DNA of 64,000 nt from Saccharopolyspora indica (lineage in GTDB: Bacteria; Actinomycetota; Actinomycetes; Mycobacteriales; Pseudonocardiaceae). The notes under the pieces are model-generated. The model was not told the DNA's origin. It made no database searches and worked only from the letters and a program-made list of their open reading frames with translations. This document shows positions 44,401 through 51,851 of this stretch, piece by piece. Made by a program: the position numbers and the translations under genes. The stretch lies in NCBI RefSeq assembly GCF_027853965.1, contig NZ_JAQGLB010000018.1, positions 62,001-126,000 of the forward strand, read 5' to 3'. How positions within the stretch are numbered: position 1 is the stretch's first letter; each line of letters opens with the position of its first letter.

Positions 44401-45005
44401 ATGACATGATGAACAGGCTCGACGCCCTGGACGGACTTGCCGGTATAGCCGCAGATCTCGACGTCGACCATCGGCGGCGCATCTTCGACGCACTCGATCC
44501 AATCGCACATGAGGATCACCCCCATGCCCAAGGCAATGCCATGCACCAGGCGTCGAGGCACCCGCTGTCGTTCTTCAGAACAAAGTTCGGCACGGAGACG
44601 ACTGCGGACGGGGCCGTCCTCGCCCGTGCCTGGCTAGCAGTCACCGAAACGGACCGCTCATCCGTACAGACGCAGGCAATACACCTGCTCCGCAGCTCAA
44701 CTGAGGTCCGAATCCCGGTCGTCGTACGTGCGTTGCGCAGGATCGGTTTGTCGAGTCTGACAACGCCACCCCAGTTCTTCGCGGCCCACCCCCACCCGCA
44801 CGTCCAGGCGCTGGCCGCCTCGCTGTGGGCCGCCGACCCCGCAGATGCGGAACACGGCCTGTTCCTGGCGAAAAGCCCGCACCGCTTGGTTCGCACCGTG
44901 CTCGCAAAGGCGCTGGTAGAACGACCAGAACACCGTGCGGTGCGCGACTTCCTGGCGACTGACGCCCGTCGCAGCATCCGCAGTCTGGTCACGGGCAGAT
45001 CGTGA
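41427..45005 (+). CDS. TIR-domain protein with P-loop-less middle module and long helical-repeat C-terminus
   Basis: 1,192 residues from GTG 41427, GGAGG four bases upstream. Residues about 6-150 are a TIR domain: CSVFCNYRVDDSG, FFASREIRLGEYFDEAIRDAL, CAVLIAVIGREWL, DDWVRREIAYALGNGKRVIPILID; E97 is the expected NAD-hydrolysing glutamate. Residues about 190-350 (VLLAGREQEVADIESALHG, ATFVKSDSQSQAIAFIGAF, RGHHVLVPAGPNQ) resemble the lead-in of STAND proteins, but no Walker A is present anywhere. Residues about 380-1190 are predicted alpha-helical repeats. Bacterial TIR-sensor proteins deplete NAD during phage attack; that role is inferred here. Confidence 0.82.
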   Translation: MLERSRCSVFCNYRVDDSGQAVVASLIADTLSKQLGKGQIFFASREIRLGEYFDEAIRDALRDCAVLIAVIGREWLTAAGADGRRLDDPDDWVRREIAYALGNGKRVIPILIDNTPQLNSSDLPDDIADLARCQFRRITYKGAVQEIDRLITELVATVPELAAIQLPGTEELSEWWASWSAGTEPAMPPGVLLAGREQEVADIESALHGPPSATFVKSDSQSQAIAFIGAFCEAREDPLARAVVVSDQEAWRYCIEIPQSRLLVPTFDAPGVARAVQRGHHVLVPAGPNQPTEGTVVVLPGISMEGARRAFEDSGVPAPQARVFAAEARRNLPGLRRSLSRDEPEKPDLPGQPVGTAGSELAHAVSRGPLRHLGLDAERARADQLRETDPLQAADRYGAIAAKLRASGFAVHSGPFQVEQAKALRAAGKHDEAALTAMELLWSEFREGSEHVPIEPVIGELHGNDVMSPEVRRVASFLLNVPDVASGYDCVERSLAPTFDTLTDDDPHRLDAAVCLAEQAMSTRNQHVVANRAEELSVLSGEIAEPGSPHEQSAVRLAMCVAEVTGEWESLLQRARREFAPYCRPWILARRARWYFLANRIHEAEHDYSAAIEDALIESMNEEAADWLYALRMLRMKQGPLFPEGDTQHPFAQHLRGESRPSRLPGNALIDKQALRSLLANKPRQAVSRLSRWRWRSYVRANLLSEMEATRELGKAMAANQEPLAGLQHLVWSESRKQAIEAAKSLPEESIDWPVEAMGTTAGQVATAFAATSVCADLVSDEAASGWVDAALATMRGKGPAGVFPDEPVFHAIKALTALGPVLTEAQARTALDILGPLVPAPGRSYRTDHDHAELLVHIAADHQELSERAAKQLVDGLLGSDDFLRTALRNQDSPLLSDCITELEDRFVMHASEGNRRACLVLARFGRPTDAVRSLAIKGAKQVINRPAATPTQVTYWGPYYELLNLAHLLPSAVRNELADAMLRHALDLDDDMMNRLDALDGLAGIAADLDVDHRRRIFDALDPIAHEDHPHAQGNAMHQASRHPLSFFRTKFGTETTADGAVLARAWLAVTETDRSSVQTQAIHLLRSSTEVRIPVVVRALRRIGLSSLTTPPQFFAAHPHPHVQALAASLWAADPADAEHGLFLAKSPHRLVRTVLAKALVERPEHRAVRDFLATDARRSIRSLVTGRS

Positions 45006-45180
45006 TCGGAGTCCACACGTGGAGGTCAGCGAGACACATCGCCGATCTCTGAGGCTGGCCGGATCCGGGAGCCCGGTTTCCGAGACGCTGGTAGAGTGGG
45101 GCGCACGGAACGGTGCGAGCGGGACGACCCGTGAGCGAAGTCGCGAGCGGGGACGGCCCAGCAGAACCAGGTGCACGTCG

Positions 45181-46311
45181 GTGCGGACAGCATCCACCTT
45201 CCGAAACGTCATCACTCCCGCTGTGATCTTCCGGCTCCTGCTGGGCTGGGGCGCCTTCGCCGGCGTCCTGCTCGCCGAACCGGTCCTCTCCGCGCACCTG
45301 CCGGGCCCCGCGCTGATCGGTGTGCTCGCGGGCATCATCGCCGTGATCGTCGTCTGCGCCTTCGGCGTGGTCACGCAGGCGGAGCACTTGGCGCACCGCC
45401 TCGGCGACCCCTACGGCACGCTCGTGCTGACGCTGTCCATCGTGCTCATCGAGGTCGTCCTGATCTCGGCGGTGATGCTCGGCCCCGGTGAGCACGCCAC
45501 CATCGCCCGCGACTCGGTGATGGCGGTGTCGATGATCATCATGAACCTGGTCATCGGCGTCGCGCTGCTCGTCGGCGGCAGGCGGCACGACGACCTCGAG
45601 CCCAACCGCACTGGCGTGTCGGCCTACCTGTCGCTGCTCGTGGTGCTCTCGACGCTGGCCTTCGCCATGCCCGGCCTCATCGGCACCGGCGGCGCCTACC
45701 GGCCCGGGCAGGCGATCCCGGTCATCGTGCTGACCGTGGTCCTGTACGCCTTCTTCCTCCACCGGCAGATGGGCGAGCAGCGCGCGGACTTCCAGGAGGT
45801 CTCGGCCGCCCCGGACGACCACGAGCGGCCGGGGATCTCCGAGGTCCTGGCGCAGCACCGTTCCGAGATCGCCCTGCGGGCGCTCGTCCTCGTGCTCACC
45901 GTGGTGCCCATCGTGCTGCTCTCGCACGACATGGCCGCGCTGCTCGACGACGGCCTCGGCCGCGCCGGTGCTCCGGTGGCGCTGTCGGGCATCCTCATCG
46001 CCATGATCGTGTTCCTGCCGGAGACGATCACCGCCGTGCGGGCCGCGCAGGCCGGGGAGATCCAGCGGGTGAGCAACCTGTGCCACGGCGCGCTGGTGTC
46101 GACGGTCGGTCTGACCATCCCGGCGGTGCTGACCATCGGGCTGCTGACCGGGCAGACCGTGGTGCTCGCGGAGAGCCCGGCCAACCTGGTGCTGCTCGGC
46201 ATCACCCTGCTGCTGTCGATCACGACGTTCGCGGGCAAGAAGGTCACGCCGCTCCACGGAGCGGCGCACCTCCTCGTCTTCCTGATCTACGGATTGGCCG
46301 TGTTCTCCTGA
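45181..46311 (+). CDS. Ca2+/H+ (or Na+/H+) antiporter, ChaA/CaCA family
   Basis: 376 residues from GTG 45181 (weak SD; start approximate). About eleven membrane helices in two inverted repeats, each with the acidic CaCA motif: GDPYGTLVLTLSIVLIEVVLISAVML and GILIAMIVFLPETITAVRAAQAGEIQRVSNLCHGALVSTVGLTIPAV. An acidic cytosolic loop (QMGEQRADFQEVSAAPDDHERPG) separates the halves. It exports calcium or sodium against protons. The preceding 175 bases (45006-45180) show no gene or clear riboswitch. A long-hairpin repeat follows the stop. Confidence 0.9.
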   Translation: MRTASTFRNVITPAVIFRLLLGWGAFAGVLLAEPVLSAHLPGPALIGVLAGIIAVIVVCAFGVVTQAEHLAHRLGDPYGTLVLTLSIVLIEVVLISAVMLGPGEHATIARDSVMAVSMIIMNLVIGVALLVGGRRHDDLEPNRTGVSAYLSLLVVLSTLAFAMPGLIGTGGAYRPGQAIPVIVLTVVLYAFFLHRQMGEQRADFQEVSAAPDDHERPGISEVLAQHRSEIALRALVLVLTVVPIVLLSHDMAALLDDGLGRAGAPVALSGILIAMIVFLPETITAVRAAQAGEIQRVSNLCHGALVSTVGLTIPAVLTIGLLTGQTVVLAESPANLVLLGITLLLSITTFAGKKVTPLHGAAHLLVFLIYGLAVFS

Positions 46312-46324
46312 AGCCCTAGCCTGT

Positions 46325-46530
46325 TGGTGGTTGTTTTGCGTGGCGGTGCGGGTGGCGGGTTCTGAGTGCTTCCCTGGACTGCGGGTGCCCCTCCTGATGT
46401 ATGACCAGATACACGGCGGAGGGGCCGTCCTCGCCAGGAAAGCACTCAGAACCCGCAGCGGTGCAAGCTGCGTACGTACTCAAAGCGGCTGACGCCGCTT
46501 GCAAGGCGCGGACGGCTACGCCGACAGTGC
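46325..46530. repeat. Long-hairpin intergenic repeat, copy B
   Basis: This is the best-formed copy. The arm GCGGGTTCTGAGTGCTTCCCTG (46355-46376, 22 bases) pairs with 46435-46456 with one mismatch. The loop holds the core ATGTATGACC-AGATACACGGC shared with copy A. A second hairpin, AAGCGGC-TGAC-GCCGCTT (46483-46500), ends the unit. It sits between convergent antiporter and hypothetical genes, so it may terminate both. Confidence 0.72.
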
Positions 46531-46532
46531 TC

Positions 46533-47192
46533 TCAGGCGTCCTCGGCCGCAACGGCGTGGTCGTAGTAGCCGAGGACGCCCTTGGCACCGTGGAGGGCGA
46601 AGTCCGCTTCCGGCGTCTGCGGTTCGCCCGCCGCTTCGATGACTCCGCGCAAGGTCACGTTGACCAGGTCGTCCAGGCTCCGCCAGCGGGCGGCGGGGTT
46701 CTCGACGTCCTGCGACTCCGGCGTGAAGTCCGCTTCGCAGCGGCGGATTCCCTCGCGCAGCTGGCGGATCAGCTTCATGAACGTGCCGTGGCCGTAGGAA
46801 GGCACCAGGTCGTCGGCGCGGGACGCGAGCAGCCCGGCCATGTAGGCGATGTCCTCCACGTGGTTGCCGAGCCACTTGCGGCGCCGGTAGACGCCGCCGA
46901 GCTCCGGCCACCGCTTGCGCGCCGCCTGGCGGGTCCGCCCGGTGACCGCGCTCAGGTCGGCCAGGCTCGCGCCCAGCCACACCGATTCCTCGGCGGCCTC
47001 CGCGGTCTGCCGCAGCGCCGCCTCCGCCACCTGCTCCTCGACGTCCAGCGCCGCCCGGAACCTGCCCAGGGCGCGCAACCGCCGCCCCTGCTCGTCGCCG
47101 ACGTCGCTAACCTTGGGTCCCGGGTCGGCCACCTCGACCGGCGCACCGGCCATCTGCCGCACCAGCTGCTCGACTTCGTTCGCTGCCATCAT
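46533..47192 (-). CDS. Hypothetical protein with helix-turn-helix-like segment
   Basis: 219 residues from ATG 47192 (ATG 47189 equally possible; GAGGGG precedes both). The central ALRQTAEAAEESVWLGASLADLSAVTGRTRQAARKRWPELGGVYRRRKWLGNHVEDI contains an HTH-like ASLADLSAVTGRTRQAARKRW, followed by a helical C-terminal half (AYMAGLLASRADDLVPSYGHGTFMKLIRQLREGIRRCEAD). Similar proteins are frequent in actinobacteria with no assigned role. The 48 bp nested inverted repeat at 47202-47249, just before its start, looks like its own operator. Confidence 0.7.
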   Translation of the reverse strand: MMAANEVEQLVRQMAGAPVEVADPGPKVSDVGDEQGRRLRALGRFRAALDVEEQVAEAALRQTAEAAEESVWLGASLADLSAVTGRTRQAARKRWPELGGVYRRRKWLGNHVEDIAYMAGLLASRADDLVPSYGHGTFMKLIRQLREGIRRCEADFTPESQDVENPAARWRSLDDLVNVTLRGVIEAAGEPQTPEADFALHGAKGVLGYYDHAVAAEDA

Positions 47193-47201
47193 CCCACCCC
47201 T

Positions 47202-47249
47202 CTGTGAACCTGTGGTTTACAGTACCACATGTAAACCTCGGGTTCACAG
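47202..47249. promoter_or_regulatory. Nested inverted repeat, candidate double operator
   Basis: Outer arms CTGTGAACC/GGTTCACAG enclose inner arms GGTTTACA/TGTAAACC with matched 3-base joints and a 4-base centre. It begins 10 bases upstream of the hypothetical gene's ATG and covers its likely promoter. Half-sites of the form GGTTYAC recur at 50228-50258 before the MFS gene, so one regulator may serve both. Confidence 0.65.
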
Positions 47250-47492
47250 CAAAATTTCTTCCGGGTTTCCCGAACTGATCGCTGAACTGCGAATTCAGCC
47301 GAAACCGGGCACCGGCCCACACCCCGGCCGAACAGCGTTTCCGCAGGTCAGAGCAAACATGAAAGTACCGTTCACGTTTGACTCCGACTCCCTGGCCGGG
47401 GCAGGATCGAATCACTCCCGAAACAGCCCCTGAACTGGGGTTTCTTCGCCATGCCCGCATTCGGCGGGCGATCGATCAACTAGGAGCAGTCG

Positions 47493-48446
47493 ATGATCCG
47501 AGCCCGCGGTCTGACCCGCAGGTTCACCGTCAAGCGCACCCCCGTCGAGGCCGTCCGCGGCCTGGACCTCGACATCGAGCCCGGCCAGCTCGTCGCCCTC
47601 CTCGGCCCCAACGGCGCCGGGAAGTCGACCAGCCTGCGGATGCTCACCACGCTGCTGCCGCCCACCTCCGGCACCGCCACCGTCGCAGGCCACGACATCC
47701 GCACCGACCCCGCCGCCGTCCGCGCGCGCATCGGCTACGTCGGGCAGAAGAACAGCGCGGGCGACAACTACCGGGCCCGCGACGAGCTGATCACCCAGGG
47801 CCGCAGCTACGGCCTGTCCCGCCGCGACGCCCATCGCCGAGCCGAGGAGGTGCTGGACCTGCTCGACCTGACCGCGCTCGCCGACCGCAAGCCCGGCACC
47901 CTCTCCGGCGGCCAGCGCCGCCGCCTGGACATCGCGATGGGCCTGGTGAACGAGCCCGAGCTGCTGTTCCTCGACGAGCCGTCCACCGGCCTCGACCCGC
48001 ACAGCCGCGCCAACATCTGGGAACACGTGCTGCGGCTGCGCGCGGAGCACCGGGCCACCCTGCTGTTCACCACCCACTACCTCGACGAGGCCGACAACAT
48101 GGCCGAGCGGGTGGTGGTGGTCGACCACGGCCGGGTCATAGCCGACGGCACTCCCACCCAGCTCAAGTCCGACCTGGCAGGCGACCGCATCACCATCACC
48201 GTGCCGCAACCGGACGTGGCGGCCGCCACCGGGATCGCCGAGCGCATCGCCGAACCCGACGCGGTGAGCGTCGAGGACCGCACGATCCAGGTCCGCGTCC
48301 CGCGCGCCGACGCAGCCCTGCCGGAGTACCTGCGCGCCCTGGAGGACAACGGAATCAAGGCCATCGCGGCCAAAACCGCCCGCCCGACCCTGGACGACGT
48401 GTTCCTCGCACTCACCGGCCGCAGCCTGCGCGAGAGCGAAACGTGA
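47493..48446 (+). CDS. ABC exporter ATP-binding protein (DrrA-type)
   Basis: 317 residues from ATG 47493, AGGAG eight to twelve bases upstream. Walker A is LLGPNGAGKSTSLRM, Q-loop YVGQKNSAG, signature LSGGQRRRLDIAMGL, Walker B LLFLDEPSTGLDP and the switch TTHYLDEADNMAER; the C-terminal DrrA-like domain follows. With the permease it should form a two-gene drug or lipid exporter of the daunorubicin-resistance type. The bases before the start (ATCGATCA-CTAGGAGCAGT) resemble those before shell gene 2. The stop overlaps the start of the leader ORF as GTGA. Confidence 0.93.
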   Translation: MIRARGLTRRFTVKRTPVEAVRGLDLDIEPGQLVALLGPNGAGKSTSLRMLTTLLPPTSGTATVAGHDIRTDPAAVRARIGYVGQKNSAGDNYRARDELITQGRSYGLSRRDAHRRAEEVLDLLDLTALADRKPGTLSGGQRRRLDIAMGLVNEPELLFLDEPSTGLDPHSRANIWEHVLRLRAEHRATLLFTTHYLDEADNMAERVVVVDHGRVIADGTPTQLKSDLAGDRITITVPQPDVAAATGIAERIAEPDAVSVEDRTIQVRVPRADAALPEYLRALEDNGIKAIAAKTARPTLDDVFLALTGRSLRESET

Positions 48447-48580
48447 CACGTCTTGTGTCAACCGGAGTCCTGCTCAACCGCACCTCAGGGGACCGTGATG
48501 CAAACCAGCCACAAGAAACCGCAGAACGCAAGAACGACACCAAACGCAACCACCACTGAAAAACGCGGAGAGGCGGGACC
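48443..48580 (+). repeat. Leader repeat, copy 2, inside the ABC exporter operon
   Basis: A 38-residue ORF runs from GTG 48443 (overlapping the ATPase stop as GTGA) to TGA 48557-48559. It matches copy 1 in length and sequence (VTRLVSTGVLLNRTSGDRD to KRNHH). Here the second frame, from ATG 48498 (MQTSHKKPQNAR), has no stop and enters the permease. The SD GGAGAGGCGG (48567-48576) is followed by two more copies of GGAGGCGGGAC, to 48604. Confidence 0.75.
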
Positions 48581-49352
48581 GGAGGCGGGACCGGAGGCGG
48601 GACTGCATTTCTTCCGCGACACCGCAACGGTTTTCCAGCGGGAGATCACGCCGAGCCTGCGGGAGCCGACGGCGATCTTGTTCAGCATGGCGCAGCCGCT
48701 GCTGTTCCTGTTCCTGTTCGGCCCGCTGCTGGCGGGAACCTCCGGGTTCCCGGCATCGCCGTGGCAGTGGTTCGTGCCCGGCATCCTGGTGATGATGTGC
48801 CTGTTCGGGCCGATGATGTCCGGCTACAACCTGCTGGTCGAGCTCGGCGGCGGCTCGCTGGAGCGGATGCTGGTGACCCCGCTGAACCGCTCGGCGATGC
48901 TCGTCGGCCGCACCCTCAAGGAGTTCGTCCTGCTGCTGGTGCAGGCCGTGCTGCTCATCGCGCTGTCGGTGCCGCTGGGCTTCCAGCTGCACCCGGTCGG
49001 CGTGCTGGCCGGGCTGGCGCTGCTGCTGGTGTTCGGCGTGGGCCTGGGCTCCCTGTCCTACGTGCTGGCCATCGCCGCGCACCCCGGCGGTGAGCTGTTC
49101 TACGCGATCACCCAGCTCGTCCTGTTCCCGCTGATGCTGCTGTCCGGCGTGCTGCTGCCGATGGACTTCGGCCCGGCCTGGCTGCAGGTGGCCGCCCGGA
49201 TCAACCCGGTCTCGCACATCGCCGACGCCGAGCGAGCGCTGTTCGCCGGTCAGCTCCTGGACCCCTCCGTGCTGGCGGGCGGCATCGCCGCGGTGGTGAT
49301 CGCGGTGCTCGGCCTGCTGCTGGGCACCCGGGCCATGAAGCGCGGCGTCTGA
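48498..49352 (+). CDS. ABC-2 type permease (DrrB-type)
   Basis: 284 residues if read from ATG 48498; the first 35 come from the leader repeat and its tandem GPEAGPEAG units. The conserved protein begins at about FFRDTATVFQREITPSLREPTAILFSMAQPLLFLFLFGPLL. Six helices are present, with the usual AQPLLF, NLLVELGGGSLERMLVTPLNRSAMLVGRTLKE and FPLMLLSGVLLPMDFGPAWLQVAARINPVSHI segments. A non-standard start at CTG 48603, five bases after GGAGGCGGGA, would give the expected short N-terminus. It forms a transporter with the ATPase upstream. Confidence 0.85.
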   Translation: MQTSHKKPQNARTTPNATTTEKRGEAGPEAGPEAGLHFFRDTATVFQREITPSLREPTAILFSMAQPLLFLFLFGPLLAGTSGFPASPWQWFVPGILVMMCLFGPMMSGYNLLVELGGGSLERMLVTPLNRSAMLVGRTLKEFVLLLVQAVLLIALSVPLGFQLHPVGVLAGLALLLVFGVGLGSLSYVLAIAAHPGGELFYAITQLVLFPLMLLSGVLLPMDFGPAWLQVAARINPVSHIADAERALFAGQLLDPSVLAGGIAAVVIAVLGLLLGTRAMKRGV

Positions 49353-49421
49353 TCGCGAAGGCTGCCGCACCGCCCGGTCCCTGGCCTAGGGTGGTGCGGC
49401 AGCCAGCGACGAGGAGGAGCC

Positions 49422-50081
49422 GTGTCGGTCACCGGAGAACCAGCCGTCGAACCGCGCGTTCCGCTGCGCGAACGGGTGCGGCAGGAGTTGCAGGCCCGCA
49501 TCGCCGACGGCCGCCTGCTGCCCGGTGACCGGATCTTCGAGCAGGACCTCGCCGTCGAGCTGGGGATCTCCCGCGTCCCGGTGCGCGAGGCGATCCGGAT
49601 GCTGCAGAGCGAGGGCTTCGTGGACGTTCCTCCTGGTCGGCGCGGGGTGTTCGTCCGAGGGCTCGACCGCCAGCAGGCCAAGGAGCTGTTCGAGGTGCGC
49701 GAGGCGCTGGAGGTCCACGCCGCCCGCCTGGCCGCCGAGCGCGCCGAGTCCGGCGACGTCGTGCTGCTGACCGAGCTCGCCGAGCGGGGCCGCAAGGCCT
49801 ACGAGGCCGGTGCGATCGACGAGATGTCCGACGCCAACGGGGCCTTCCACGACAAGCTCGTGGAGCTGTCGGGCAACGAGCTGCTGGCGTCGATGCTGGA
49901 GCCGCTGCACGGCAGGCTCGCCTGGCTGTTCCGGATGAACCTCGAACCCGAGCGGGTCTGCCGCGAGCACGAGGCCATCCAGGCCGCGATCACCGCGGGC
50001 GACGCCGACCGAGCGGCCGAGGTGGCCAAGCAGCACGTGCTCTCCAGCCGCCGGATGGTCCTGGAGCGCATGCTCACCTGA
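49422..50081 (+). CDS. GntR family (FCD-domain) regulator
   Basis: 219 residues from GTG 49422, GAGGAGGAG upstream. Winged helix RVRQELQARIADGRLLPGDRIFEQDLAVELGISRVPVREAIRMLQSEGFVDV; then an all-helical FCD domain (EVREALEVHAARLAAERA, DANGAFHDKLVELSGNELL, LEPERVCREHEAIQAAITAGDADRAAEVAKQHV) with the usual metal-coordinating Asp/His positions. It typically responds to carboxylic acids. It may regulate the DrrAB-type exporter behind it or the MFS gene ahead. Confidence 0.92.
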   Translation: MSVTGEPAVEPRVPLRERVRQELQARIADGRLLPGDRIFEQDLAVELGISRVPVREAIRMLQSEGFVDVPPGRRGVFVRGLDRQQAKELFEVREALEVHAARLAAERAESGDVVLLTELAERGRKAYEAGAIDEMSDANGAFHDKLVELSGNELLASMLEPLHGRLAWLFRMNLEPERVCREHEAIQAAITAGDADRAAEVAKQHVLSSRRMVLERMLT

Positions 50082-50240
50082 GCCCGGATCGGCTCCTCGG
50101 GCAGGTCGGCCACCTGCGCCACCAGGTCGCGCAACCCGACAGTCCACATTGGACGAATAATCGGGCGAAACGCCTTTCACTGGACGGGATCACACCCCGA
50201 AGGACCTTGCCAGCCGAGGTGAACACAGGTTTACTTGCTT

Positions 50241-50258
50241 GGTGAACGCAAGTTCACC
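50241..50258. promoter_or_regulatory. Inverted repeat GGTGAAC-GCAA-GTTCACC
   Basis: A perfect 7-4-7 repeat 21 bases before the leader/MFS region, preceded by AGGTGAAC (50218-50225) and GGTTTACTTGC. It resembles the outer half-sites at 47202-47249. Candidate operator for the MFS exporter, either TetR (51852) or GntR controlled. Confidence 0.55.
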
Positions 50259-50278
50259 CCACTAGCGAGGGGCAACCT

Positions 50279-50403
50279 GTGCCAACCCCAGACCCACGCA
50301 ACCGCGCCTCAGGGGAACGTGACGCAACCCAGCCGCAAGAAACCCCGAAACGCGAGATCACCCCCGAACGCAACCACCACTGCGAATCGCGGAGAGGCGG
50401 GAC
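50279..50403 (+). repeat. Leader repeat, copy 3, fused in frame to the MFS gene
   Basis: Starts GTG 50279 (PTPDPRNRASGERDATQPQ) and keeps ITPERNHH, but the expected TGA after CAC CAC is TGC, so the frame continues into the transporter. The SD GGAGAGGCGG is at 50391-50400, and at the start-codon place stands ACG rather than ATG/GTG. The second frame (TQPSRKKPRNAR) ends at TGA 50439-50441, overlapping an in-frame MFS GTG. Confidence 0.7.
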
Positions 50404-51841
50404 AGCCACGGTCGCATCCCAGCGGCGGTCGAAGGCCGTGATCGGGGTGCTCGCCTCCTGCGGGATCGCGGTCTCGCTGATGCAGACGCTGGTCGTGCCG
50501 CTGCTGCCGGAGTTCCCGCGGTTCCTCAACACCACACCGGCCAACGCGGCCTGGCTGATCACCGCGACCCTGGTGGCGGGCGCGGTGTGCGCGCCGGTGC
50601 TGGGCCGACTCGGCGACATGTACGGCAAGCGGCGGATGCTGCTGGTCTCACTGGCCGCCATGACCGCGGGCAGCACCATCGGCGCGATCAGCAACGACTT
50701 CGAGGCCGTGCTGGTCGGGCGGGTGCTGCAGGGCGCGGCCATCGGCGTCGTCCCGCTGGGCATCAGCATCATGCGCGACGAGCTGCCGGAGGAGCGGATC
50801 ACCTCCGGAGTCGCGCTGATGAGCGCGACGCTCGGCATCGGCGGCGCCGTCGGGCTGCCGGTGACCGGGCTGGTGGCCGAGCACCTCGACTGGCACTGGC
50901 TGTTCGCAGGCGCGGCCGTCTTCGGGCTGGTCGAGTTCGCGCTGGTGCGGCTGGTGGTGCCGGAGTCGCCGCTGCGCAGCGGCGGGCGGTTCGACCTGGT
51001 CGGCGCGCTGGGACTCTCGGCGGCGCTGACCTGCCTGCTGCTGGCCATCTCCAAGGGCAACGACTGGGGCTGGACCAGCCCGGCCGTGCTCGGCCTGCTC
51101 CTCGCCGCCGCCGTGCTGTTCGCCGGGTGGGGCGGCTACGAGCTGCGGACCTCTTCCCCGCTGGTCGACCTGCGGGTCTCGGCCCGGCCCGCGGTGCTGC
51201 TGACCAACATCGCGTCGGTGCTGATCGGGCTGGCGATGTTCGCCGGGTTCATGGTCGGGGCGCAGATCCTGCAGGCGCCGGTCGGCACCGGCTACGGCTT
51301 CGGGATGTCGCTGGTGGTCACCGGGCTGGTGATGCTGCCGATCGGCGGCGCCATGGGCGTGTTCTCCCCGCTGTCGGCGCGCATCTCGCGGCGGCACGGG
51401 CCGCGCACCACGCTGATCATCGGCGGAGCGGTGCTGACCGCGGGCAACCTCGCCGGCTCCTTCTTGCACGACCCGCTGCCGCTGGTGGTGCTCAACCTGA
51501 CGGTGGTGGCGATCGGCGGTGCACTGGCCTACGGGGCGCTGCCGACGTTGATCATGCGGGCCGTGCCGCCCGCCGAGACCGCCGCCGCGAACAGCCTGAA
51601 CACGCTGGCCCGCTCGATCGGCACCTCCAGCTGCAGCGCCATCGTGGTGGCGCTGACCACCGGGTCGGTGGTGCAGATCGCCGGCGTCGAGTACCCGTCG
51701 GTGACCGCCTACTCCTGGGTCTTCCTGGTCGCCGGTTCGGCTGCGCTGGTGGCCGCGCTGATCGCCGCCGCCACGCCCGCCGCACGTCGGTACGCGCCCG
51801 TTACCCCGCAGGTGGCGACCTCCGGCGGACGATCGCGCTAG
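50279..51841 (+). CDS. MFS multidrug exporter (DHA2, 14-TM type)
   Basis: 520 residues if begun at GTG 50279; about the first 43 derive from the leader repeat. The conserved protein begins near ASQRRSKAVIGVLASCGIAVSLMQTLVVPLLPEFPRFL. The motif A loop GRLGDMYGKRRMLLV and motif C-like GIGGAVGLPVTGLVAEHLDWHWLF mark proton-driven drug exporters; about 13-14 helices follow. The true start is unclear: no ATG/GTG sits at the conserved SD spacing. TetR at 51852 follows after 10 bases and probably represses it. Confidence 0.88.
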   Translation: MPTPDPRNRASGERDATQPQETPKREITPERNHHCESRRGGTATVASQRRSKAVIGVLASCGIAVSLMQTLVVPLLPEFPRFLNTTPANAAWLITATLVAGAVCAPVLGRLGDMYGKRRMLLVSLAAMTAGSTIGAISNDFEAVLVGRVLQGAAIGVVPLGISIMRDELPEERITSGVALMSATLGIGGAVGLPVTGLVAEHLDWHWLFAGAAVFGLVEFALVRLVVPESPLRSGGRFDLVGALGLSAALTCLLLAISKGNDWGWTSPAVLGLLLAAAVLFAGWGGYELRTSSPLVDLRVSARPAVLLTNIASVLIGLAMFAGFMVGAQILQAPVGTGYGFGMSLVVTGLVMLPIGGAMGVFSPLSARISRRHGPRTTLIIGGAVLTAGNLAGSFLHDPLPLVVLNLTVVAIGGALAYGALPTLIMRAVPPAETAAANSLNTLARSIGTSSCSAIVVALTTGSVVQIAGVEYPSVTAYSWVFLVAGSAALVAALIAAATPAARRYAPVTPQVATSGGRSR

Positions 51842-51851
51842 CCTGAACGGC

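Noticed and set aside
45006..45180. Riboswitch (yybP-ykoY or similar) before the calcium antiporter
   Set aside because: Searched by eye for the paired conserved loops; only scattered short GC stems were found.
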